Below are positions 1-5,537 of a stretch of DNA of 6,500 nucleotides, in pieces; the first letter of the stretch is position 1; each line of letters starts with the position of its first letter. The DNA is taken from positions 1-6,500 of the forward strand of contig PXDA01000032.1 in the NCBI GenBank assembly GCA_003566505.1. Direction: 5' to 3'. The notes beneath the pieces were generated by a model. It made no database searches. It was not told the origin of the DNA and worked only from the letters and a program-made list of their open reading frames with translations. The stretch comes from Mollicutes bacterium (GTDB taxonomy: Bacteria > Bacillota_I > Bacilli_A > RF39 > UBA660). The position numbers and the translations under genes were made by a program.

Positions 1-1008
1 AATTATAATCGTTCGGGGATACCGCTTATTGAGGTTGTTACTGAACCTTGTATAAATTCTGCTGAAGAGGCGATAAATTTTTTAGAAGCGTTACGCGATT
101 TAGTTTTATATTGTGATATTAGTGAAGCAAAAACCGATAAAGGACAGATGCGTTGTGATGTCAATGTATCGGTTTCCAAAGATGAAAAATTAGGAACCAA
201 AGTGGAAATAAAAAATTTAAATTCTTTTACTAATGTTAAAGCGGCCATTGAATATGAAATAAAAAGACAATGTGCTTTGTTAGAAAAAGGAGAGGTGGTA
301 TTACAGGAAACACGTCGCGTTGGCAGCGATTTAAAAACTTATGCTATGCGTGATAAGGTTGATGCCGTTGATTATAAATATTTTATTGAACCTAATTTGC
401 CACCAGTTAATATTGATGAAAAATGGCTTTTACAAATTAAAAATACCCTGCCCGTTTTACAATATGAGCGAATTAAATATTATCAAGAGGAATATCAATT
501 ATCGTTTTATGATGCTACGGTTTTGACCAAAAAACGGGCGATTGCGGATTATTATGAAGCAACGTTGGCGGTGTGTAATGAACCAGTCGTTATGGCGAAA
601 TGGGTTTCGACAGTTGTTTTAGGTTCTTTAAATAAACTCGAAATTACTTTGGATGAATATTACATTACGGCTGAGATGCTGGCACAGGTTGTTTCTTTAG
701 TTATTAAAGGTGAATTATCAGAAATAAATGCCAAAAAAATAATTTATGAAGCAAATGCTAAAAGAATCGATCCGATGGTTATTATTAAGGAACGAAATGT
801 GAAAAAAATTGACGATGAAGATGAATTACTTTCGCATGTTAAGCAAGCAATTGATGAAAATCCGAAGCAAGCGGAAGAATATTATGCTGGACGTGATTTT
901 GTTGCTAATTATTTTGTCGGCCAAGTAATGCAAAAAACTAATCGACAAGCAGATCCGAAAGTAACTTTAAAACTAATTAAGGAAGAATTGGAGAGGAGAA
1001 AAAAATGA
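1..1008 (+). CDS. gatB: Aspartyl/glutamyl-tRNA amidotransferase subunit B, 5' end missing (GatB)
   Basis: GatB is the kinase/tRNA-binding subunit of the cytoplasmic GatCAB complex, which converts Asp-tRNA-Asn and/or Glu-tRNA-Gln to the amidated forms using ammonia from GatA. The reading frame is open from base 1; 335 codons are present, and about 140 N-terminal residues should lie upstream, judging from the usual length near 475. Visible family blocks (residues counted from the window edge) are NYNRSGIPLIEVVTEP at 1-16, KGQMRCDVNVSV at 47-58, GTKVEIKNLNSF at 65-76, QETR at 102-105 and DYKYFIEPNLPP at 124-135. The C-terminal YqeY-like tRNA-binding tail ends with YFVGQVMQKTNRQADP. Several positions in the QETR to NLPP stretch differ from the usual family sequence (see findings). 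The stop TGA overlaps the aspS ATG, which implies translational coupling. The internal ATG at 148 is not the real start, because conserved GatB sequence continues upstream of it. Confidence 0.97.
   Translation, partial: NYNRSGIPLIEVVTEPCINSAEEAINFLEALRDLVLYCDISEAKTDKGQMRCDVNVSVSKDEKLGTKVEIKNLNSFTNVKAAIEYEIKRQCALLEKGEVVLQETRRVGSDLKTYAMRDKVDAVDYKYFIEPNLPPVNIDEKWLLQIKNTLPVLQYERIKYYQEEYQLSFYDATVLTKKRAIADYYEATLAVCNEPVVMAKWVSTVVLGSLNKLEITLDEYYITAEMLAQVVSLVIKGELSEINAKKIIYEANAKRIDPMVIIKERNVKKIDDEDELLSHVKQAIDENPKQAEEYYAGRDFVANYFVGQVMQKTNRQADPKVTLKLIKEELERRKK
994..1008 (+). promoter_or_regulatory. gatB/aspS coupling site: Shine-Dalgarno, A7 tract and ATGA overlap
   Basis: AGGAG at 994-998 lies 6 bases before the aspS ATG at 1005 and serves as its ribosome binding site while still coding for the last gatB residues. 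It is followed by seven A (999-1005) and the ATGA stop/start overlap (1005-1008). In the gatB frame the run reads as A_AAA_AAA followed at once by TGA, which is the register of a -1 slippery heptamer, and the -1 frame is the aspS frame. Re-initiation after GatB termination is the ordinary explanation. Frameshifting is only a possibility. Confidence 0.7.
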
Positions 1009-2744
1009 GTAAATTTAGAACGCACTATGGTGGGGAATTAACAAAAAAAAATATTAAAGAGGAAGTTATTATTGCTGGTTGGGTTGAAAATATTCGTGAT
1101 CATGGCGGTGTCATATTTTTAGATATTCGCGATGTGAAAGGAAATGTGCAAATTGTTAGTAATGACAGTAGTGTTTTTGATGGGATTAATCGTGAATCGG
1201 TTGTTATGGTTCAAGGTGTGGTGCGAAAACGAGCTGAAGATGATATTAATGCTAAATTATTGTCGGGTGAAATTGAAATTTTAGTTGATAAAATTGAAGT
1301 TTTAAGCAAAGCGCCAAACACCCTGCCCTTTGATGTGAAAACTTCACGTAATAATCATGAAGATACAAGATTGAAATATCGCTATTTAGATTTGCGTAAT
1401 AATAAGGTAAAAAATAATATTATTTTTCGAGGTCAAGTAATTGATTTCTTGAGAAAATTAATGGTTAAAAATGATTTTTTAGAAATTCAAACTCCGATTT
1501 TAACCGTTTCTAGTCCTGAGGGGGCGCGTGATTTTATTATTCCATCGCGCAAACATCACGGCAAATTTTACTCACTACCGCAAGCTCCACAACAGTTTAA
1601 GCAACTATTAATGGTAGGTGGATTTGATCGTTATTTTCAAATTGCACCTTGTTTTCGTGATGAAGATGCCCGGAGAGATCGTATTTATGGTGAATTTTAT
1701 CAATTAGATTTTGAAATGTGTTTTGCTGATGAAGAAGATGTTTATCAAATTGGTGAAAAAATATTTTATGAAACGTTTAAAAAATTTACGGATAAAAAAG
1801 TTGATAAGCCTCCTTTTGTACGCATTTCTTATGAAGAGGCGATGTTAAAATATGGCACTGATAAGCCAGATTTACGTAATCCGTTAATGATAATAGATTT
1901 AAGTGAAATTTTTAAGGAAACAGATTTTAAGCCTTTTCGTGGTGTGCCGGTTCGTGGTATTGTCGCCGCCGAAATCGCTGATAAACCAAATTCTTGGTTT
2001 AATGAAATAGTTGATTATGCCACTAGTATTGGTATGCCAGGGATTGGTTATTTTAAAGTTAATGATGATATGTCATTTGCGGGACCAATTGATAAGTTTT
2101 TAAGTGTTGAAGAACGCGAGGCCTTAATTAAGGAGTGCAATTTAAAAGCAGGAAGTGTTTTATTTTTTATTGCTGATCGTAAGTTAGTTAATAAATATGC
2201 TGGATTAATTAGAACAGAGTTAGGACGAAAACTAGATATAATTGACAAAGATCGTTTTGCTTGGTGCATCATTAATGATTTTCCAATGTATGAGTGGAAT
2301 GAAGAAACCGAAGGGTATGATTTTACGCACAATCCTTTTAGTATGCCAAAAGGTGGTTTAAAAGCATTGGAGCAACCAGAAACGGTTTTAGCTAATCAAT
2401 ATGATTTTGTTTGTAATGGTGTTGAACTTGCTACTGGTGCGGTACGTAATCATGATTTAGAAATAATGCGCAAAGCATTTGCTATTGCTGGTTATAATGA
2501 AAAAGATTTACAAGAAAAATTTGGTGGCATGTATCAAGCTTTTCAATATGGAGCACCACCGCATGCCGGAATGGCACCGGGAATAGATCGCATTATTATG
2601 TTATTGTTAGAGGAAGATAATATTCGGGAAACAATCGCCTTTCCAATGAATGCTAATGGTCAAGATCTTATGATGGGTGCGCCTTCGACTGTAAGTGAAA
2701 TGCAACTTCGTGAGGCTCATATTAAAATTAGAGAAAAAAAGTAG
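1005..2744 (+). CDS. aspS: Aspartyl-tRNA synthetase, probably non-discriminating (Asp/Asn)
   Basis: This class IIb synthetase charges tRNA-Asp with aspartate in the cytoplasm. It has 579 residues, close to the bacterial norm near 590. Domain order: OB-fold anticodon-binding domain at about 1-105; catalytic core with motif 1 ending in FLEIQTPIL (158-166), flipping loop SPEGARDFIIPSR (170-182) and substrate loop QAPQ (193-196); motif 2 from FRDEDARRDR (217-226) through GEFYQLDFEM; GAD insertion at about 290-400; and motif 3 GAPPHAGMAPGIDRIIML (516-533, Arg529). His33 in RDHGGVIFLD is the residue typical of non-discriminating bacterial AspRS, where Escherichia coli has Leu30. With gatB overlapping upstream, a dual role making Asp-tRNA-Asn for GatCAB is likely. 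Motifs 2 and 3 resemble the alphaproteobacterial type more than the usual Firmicutes type. The start is fixed by AGGAG six bases upstream. Function is certain; tRNA-Asn charging is inferred. Confidence 0.97.
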   Translation: MSKFRTHYGGELTKKNIKEEVIIAGWVENIRDHGGVIFLDIRDVKGNVQIVSNDSSVFDGINRESVVMVQGVVRKRAEDDINAKLLSGEIEILVDKIEVLSKAPNTLPFDVKTSRNNHEDTRLKYRYLDLRNNKVKNNIIFRGQVIDFLRKLMVKNDFLEIQTPILTVSSPEGARDFIIPSRKHHGKFYSLPQAPQQFKQLLMVGGFDRYFQIAPCFRDEDARRDRIYGEFYQLDFEMCFADEEDVYQIGEKIFYETFKKFTDKKVDKPPFVRISYEEAMLKYGTDKPDLRNPLMIIDLSEIFKETDFKPFRGVPVRGIVAAEIADKPNSWFNEIVDYATSIGMPGIGYFKVNDDMSFAGPIDKFLSVEEREALIKECNLKAGSVLFFIADRKLVNKYAGLIRTELGRKLDIIDKDRFAWCIINDFPMYEWNEETEGYDFTHNPFSMPKGGLKALEQPETVLANQYDFVCNGVELATGAVRNHDLEIMRKAFAIAGYNEKDLQEKFGGMYQAFQYGAPPHAGMAPGIDRIIMLLLEEDNIRETIAFPMNANGQDLMMGAPSTVSEMQLREAHIKIREKK

Positions 2745-2759
2745 TGTAGTTTTTAATGT

Positions 2760-2778
2760 CAAGTAGTTACTTGTTTTA
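2760..2778 (+). terminator. Weak intrinsic terminator after aspS
   Basis: A short inverted repeat, CAAGT (2760-2764) and ACTTG (2769-2773) with loop AGTT, is followed by TTTTA. It lies 15 bases after the aspS stop. The stem has only five pairs and the T run is short, so partial readthrough into pduL is plausible. Confidence 0.4.
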
Positions 2779-2779
2779 A

Positions 2780-2809
2780 TTGCTATTTATCATTTTTTCG
2801 TGTTACAAT
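2780..2809 (+). promoter_or_regulatory. Housekeeping (SigA-type) promoter for pduL, extended -10
   Basis: The -10 box is TACAAT (2804-2809), extended by TG at 2801-2802 (TGTTACAAT). A possible -35 is TTGCTA (2780-2785) with an 18-base spacer, matching the consensus at four of six positions. The predicted transcript start near 2816 leaves a leader of about 17 bases that holds the Shine-Dalgarno sequence AAGGAGG (2819-2825). No operator is evident. Confidence 0.65.
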
Positions 2810-2832
2810 AAAGATAATAAGGAGGGGTCCTA

Positions 2833-3435
2833 ATGAAGATGAAAGTGCCGATTGGTGTTTCGGTTCGCCACGCCCATTTAACAAAAGAGCATATGGAAAT
2901 TTTATTTGGGGTGGGCTATAAATTAGAGCGTTTTCGTGAATTATATCAGCCAGTACAATATGCTACCGAATATACCGTTGATCTAGTAGGTCCGAAGCAT
3001 GAATTAAAAAACGTGCGCGTTTTAGGCCCCGAAAATGGTTTTTCGCAAGTAGAAATCTCGAAAACAGATGCTTTTTATCTTGGTGTTGATCCACCAGTAC
3101 GAGCTTCTGGAGATATTGCTGGTAGCGCATCAATTAAATTAATTGGACCGCAAGGTGAGGTAGTTTTACAAGAGGGCTGTATTATCGCAAATCGTCATAT
3201 TCATTTGCATACTTCGGAAGCGGAAAAATATAATATTAAAGCAACTGATCTTGTTGATATTAAACTTGGAACCATCAAACCAACCATTTTGCGAGGTGTT
3301 TCGGTAAAAATAAAAGATACTTACCAAATGGAATTACATATTGATACCGATGATGCTAATGCTGCCTTGGTAAAAACAGGTGAATATGCGGAATTAATTA
3401 CAATAAATGAATGGGAAATTGTAGAAATAGATTGA
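2833..3435 (+). CDS. pduL: PduL-type phosphotransacylase (phosphate propanoyltransferase)
   Basis: PduL enzymes interconvert an acyl-CoA plus phosphate with an acyl-phosphate plus CoA (propionyl or acetyl), normally paired with an acetate/propionate kinase to make ATP by substrate-level phosphorylation. The 200-residue length is typical. Two duplicated beta-barrel halves are visible. The putative zinc ligands are His13 and His15 (RHAHL), Glu74 (SQVEISKTDAF), His122 and His124 (NRHIHLH), and His169 (ELHID). PPVRASGD at 87-94 is also typical. The N-terminus starts directly with the first barrel strand (VPIGVS), so there is no microcompartment encapsulation peptide, and no shell genes are nearby; a free cytosolic housekeeping role is inferred. 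Odd points: the usual GPAR is GPEN at 65-68, and the usual QPGQFAAEE-like block reads QPVQYATEY. The start ATG is preceded by AAGGAGGGG seven bases away; the Met at residue 3 is less well placed. Acetyl versus propionyl preference cannot be told. Confidence 0.93.
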   Translation: MKMKVPIGVSVRHAHLTKEHMEILFGVGYKLERFRELYQPVQYATEYTVDLVGPKHELKNVRVLGPENGFSQVEISKTDAFYLGVDPPVRASGDIAGSASIKLIGPQGEVVLQEGCIIANRHIHLHTSEAEKYNIKATDLVDIKLGTIKPTILRGVSVKIKDTYQMELHIDTDDANAALVKTGEYAELITINEWEIVEID

Positions 3436-3444
3436 CTGTATTTT

Positions 3445-3472
3445 AAAAATAGTTTTAATTAACTATTTTTTT
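3445..3472 (+). terminator. AT-rich intrinsic terminator after pduL
   Basis: A perfect 10-base inverted repeat, AAAAATAGTT (3445-3454) and AACTATTTTT (3461-3470) around a TTAATT loop, ends in a T run reaching 3472. It begins 9 bases after the pduL stop. The stem has a single G-C pair, so its strength is uncertain. The A-rich left arm could in principle also act on the other strand. Confidence 0.6.
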
Positions 3473-3501
3473 GTGTATTTTTTAGGTGATTATGTTATAA
3501 T
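3471..3501 (+). promoter_or_regulatory. SigA-type promoter for the ywiB-argS-rpoE operon
   Basis: A consensus -10 TATAAT (3496-3501) is extended by TG (3493-3494), giving TGTTATAAT. The -35 is poor: TTGTGT (3471-3476) would need a 19-base spacer, so recognition probably rests on the extended -10. The -35 area overlaps the T tail of the preceding terminator. Transcription should start near 3507-3509, right at the AGGAG (3508-3512) of the first gene, leaving an unusually short leader. Confidence 0.7.
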
Positions 3502-3518
3502 GCCAACAGGAGTATTAG

Positions 3519-3878
3519 ATGGCGAAAATAAATATGGAAGTTATATTAGATTCACCGGAAGAAAATTCTCGTAAAAAGTTTGTTGGTGAATTAAATGAAA
3601 ACCAAATATCTTATTTTGATGGTGGTTTTTTAATCAATATTAAATGGGCGGGTGACTATATCATATTGACAAAATCAAATAATGATTATAAAATCACTAT
3701 AAAATTACAAAAAAATCAGTCTTATGGTCTTTATGAAGATTTAAAGACAGCAATGCAGTTAAAATTACGGGTTAGTTGTGAAGATTTTGCGGTTGGTGAT
3801 AATTATGTTAATATGTTTTATGTTATAGAAGATTTAAATAAAATTAGTTGTTGGATAAATTATGAGGTGCAAGAATGA
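3519..3878 (+). CDS. ywiB: YwiB-like DUF1934 protein, small beta-barrel of unknown function
   Basis: This 119-residue soluble protein has no signal peptide or membrane segment. It is assigned to the YwiB/DUF1934 family mainly by position: it lies directly upstream of argS and rpoE, as ywiB does in Bacillus subtilis. Supporting this, the pattern of alternating beta strands resembles the family, with an early strand (MEVIL), a central basic stretch and late LKLRVSCEDF and ISCWINYEV strands. It is shorter than B. subtilis YwiB (about 140 residues). No catalytic motif is visible, and the molecular function of the family is not known to me. AGGAG at 3508-3512, six bases before the ATG, fixes the start. 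Its stop overlaps the argS ATG by four bases (ATGA), so the two are translationally coupled, which hints at a link to translation or simple co-expression. The family call is moderately sure; that it is a real gene is nearly certain. Confidence 0.78.
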   Translation: MAKINMEVILDSPEENSRKKFVGELNENQISYFDGGFLINIKWAGDYIILTKSNNDYKITIKLQKNQSYGLYEDLKTAMQLKLRVSCEDFAVGDNYVNMFYVIEDLNKISCWINYEVQE

Positions 3879-5524
3879 TTGAAAAGGAAAAAATTATTAC
3901 GGATGTTTATAATGCTTTACAAAAAAAGGTGGCCTATGAAGATATTATAATTGAACAGCCCAAAGAACGTAGCATGGGTGATTTAGCAATTCCTTGCTTT
4001 GGGTTTGCAAAAATTTTAAAAAAAGCACCGCAACAAATTGCAAGTGAAATAAAGGAAAATTTAAAAGGTGATTATCATTCGGTGGTAATTGCTGGTGGTT
4101 ACTTAAATTTTTTTTTAAAGCGCGCAGGAATAACCGAAAAAGTATTAGCAGAAGCACATCATGATGGTTATGGGCAATTATCTTTTGGGGGGGGAAAAAC
4201 AATTGTAATTGATTATTCAGCACCAAACATCGCCAAGCCCTTTAGTGTGGGTCATTTGCGCAGTACTGTAATTGGTAATGCTTTGCGCAACATTTGTCAA
4301 AAGTGCGGTTATCAAGTAGTAGGCATTAACCATCTTGGTGATTGGGGAACGCAATTTGGAAAATTAATAGCGGCGTATAAAAAATGGGGTGATGAAGAAA
4401 AGATTCGGAAAAATCCCATTGATGAATTGACTGCGTTATATGTTCGTTTTCATCAAGAAGAACAAAATGATGAAAAATTAAGTGATGAAGGACGTTATTA
4501 TTTTCGTCAATTAGAATTAGGTAATGAAGAGTGCGTTAATTTATGGCGTTGGTTTCGTGAAGAATCACTGAAAGAATTTATGAAAACTTATCAGTTGTTA
4601 GGTATTGATAATTTTGATACTTATGATGGCGAAGCTTTTTATAATGATAAAATGCAAAAGGTAATCGAAGAATTAGATGATAAAAATATTTTAACAAATA
4701 GTGAAGGTGCGAAAGTAGTTACTTTTGATCAGTTACCGCCAGCATTAATTGAAAAGCAAGATGGCGCTACTTTATATATTACGCGTGATTTAGCGACCGC
4801 TTTTTATCGCAAAAAGACTTATGATTTTGCTGAGGCATTATATGTGGTTGGGAATGAACAGCAATTACATTTTCAACAGTTAAAAGCGATTATTAAAAAA
4901 ATGGGCTATAACTTTGCTGATGATATATTTCATGTTAATTTTGGTATGATATTACAAGATGGCAAAAAAATGTCGACAAGACATGGTAAAACAGTTAAAT
5001 TGCATGATGTTTTGGAAGAAGCAATTGAAAAAGTTAGTTCTTATACTAATGATTATGAATTAAAGAGAAAAGTTGGTATTGGCGCTGTTATTTTTAATGA
5101 TTTAAAACATTATCGTACTAATGATGTTGAGTTTAATTTAGATGATATTTTGCGTTTTGAAGGTGAGACGGGTCCGTATGTTCAGTATACTTACGCGCGA
5201 ATACAATCTTTATTAAAAAATAAAAAAGAAATGTCAATTACAATGGAAAATATCGTGATAAATGATTTAATTTGGTATTTAGTCTTTAAAGTTTATAATT
5301 TTTCTAATATAATAGAAAAAGCTAAAAATGATTATGATCCATCGCAAGTAGCAAAATACGTTTTAACTTTGACACAAGATTTTAATAAGTGGTATGCTGA
5401 AGAACGAATTATGGAAGGTGATGAAAATTATATACAATTTAAGTTACTAGTTTGTGAAGCAGTAGGATCAGTGATAAAAGAAAGTTTATCGTTATTAGGT
5501 GTCGAAGCACCAAAAAAAATGTAG
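3875..5524 (+). CDS. argS: Arginyl-tRNA synthetase
   Basis: This class I synthetase charges tRNA-Arg in the cytoplasm. Its 549 residues are normal for the family. Order of domains: N-terminal Arg-tRNA-synthetase-specific domain at about 1-85 (with GDLAIPCF at 35-42), which contacts the tRNA D-loop; Rossmann catalytic domain opening with SAPNIAKPFSVGHLRST (115-131), where the HIGH motif reads SVGH at 124-127; GDWGTQFG at 155-162; KMSTR (365-369) as the KMSKS loop; and a DALR anticodon-binding domain from about GPYVQYTYAR (433-442) to the typical C-terminal ending GVEAPKKM. Replacement of the first His of HIGH by Ser is, as I recall, seen in other Firmicutes ArgRS and need not mean loss of function. 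The start overlaps the ywiB stop, with AGGTG five bases upstream. The TAG stop lies inside the rpoE Shine-Dalgarno sequence. A G8 tract and a T9 tract occur within the first third. No T-box leader is present. Confidence 0.97.
   Translation: MIEKEKIITDVYNALQKKVAYEDIIIEQPKERSMGDLAIPCFGFAKILKKAPQQIASEIKENLKGDYHSVVIAGGYLNFFLKRAGITEKVLAEAHHDGYGQLSFGGGKTIVIDYSAPNIAKPFSVGHLRSTVIGNALRNICQKCGYQVVGINHLGDWGTQFGKLIAAYKKWGDEEKIRKNPIDELTALYVRFHQEEQNDEKLSDEGRYYFRQLELGNEECVNLWRWFREESLKEFMKTYQLLGIDNFDTYDGEAFYNDKMQKVIEELDDKNILTNSEGAKVVTFDQLPPALIEKQDGATLYITRDLATAFYRKKTYDFAEALYVVGNEQQLHFQQLKAIIKKMGYNFADDIFHVNFGMILQDGKKMSTRHGKTVKLHDVLEEAIEKVSSYTNDYELKRKVGIGAVIFNDLKHYRTNDVEFNLDDILRFEGETGPYVQYTYARIQSLLKNKKEMSITMENIVINDLIWYLVFKVYNFSNIIEKAKNDYDPSQVAKYVLTLTQDFNKWYAEERIMEGDENYIQFKLLVCEAVGSVIKESLSLLGVEAPKKM
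4108..4116 (+). repeat. T9 homopolymer within argS
   Basis: Nine consecutive T encode part of NFFL (residues 78-81) near the end of the N-terminal domain. A gain or loss of one base would frameshift the gene. Long T runs are not rare in DNA this AT-rich. Confidence 0.9.
4187..4194 (+). repeat. G8 homopolymer within argS
   Basis: Eight consecutive G, flanked by TTTT and AAAAA, encode Gly105-Gly107 just before the first Rossmann strand (KTIVIDY). By eye it is the longest G run in this AT-rich window. Such tracts slip readily in replication, and the essential reading frame runs through it. Confidence 0.95.
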
Positions 5525-5537
5525 GAGGGTAAAAATG
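5523..5537 (+). promoter_or_regulatory. Ribosome binding site that fixes the rpoE start
   Basis: AGGAGGG (5523-5529) lies five bases before the ATG at 5535. It overlaps the argS TAG stop (5522-5524), so terminating ribosomes release on the rpoE entry site. The same frame is open back to an ATG at 5499 inside argS, but that start has no ribosome binding site and would add a non-homologous 12-residue leader. Confidence 0.85.

Noticed and set aside
341..526. Plus-strand open frame of 61 codons inside gatB
   Set aside because: It overlaps conserved GatB coding sequence in another frame, and its product has no recognisable features.
1043..1051. A9 run near the 5' end of aspS
   Set aside because: It codes Lys-Lys-Asn in frame; A runs of 7-9 are frequent in this window, so it carries little information by itself.
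2734..2744. A_AAA_AAG heptamer, identical to the dnaX slippery sequence, just before the aspS stop
   Set aside because: A -1 slip here only adds two residues before a TAG at 2747-2749; it reaches no other gene. Best explained by Lys codons at the C-terminus.
2833..2865. Microcompartment targeting peptide on PduL
   Set aside because: The protein begins directly with the first barrel strand (VPIGVS); there is no amphipathic N-terminal extension.
3436..3518. Possible T-box or other riboswitch before the argS operon, and likewise before aspS
   Set aside because: The gap is only 83 bases and fully taken by a terminator and promoter, with a leader of about 10 bases. aspS overlaps gatB and has no leader.
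3945..4226. Open reading frame on the minus strand opposite argS, and similar ones at 3-248, 2048-2332 and 5428-5718
   Set aside because: They lie wholly or almost wholly opposite well-recognised genes, show no family sequence and have no convincing ribosome binding sites; they are composition shadows.
5499..5534. Upstream ATG in frame with rpoE
   Set aside because: No ribosome binding site, it lies within argS, and the 12 added residues do not belong to the delta family; the ATG at 5535 has a strong AGGAGGG.
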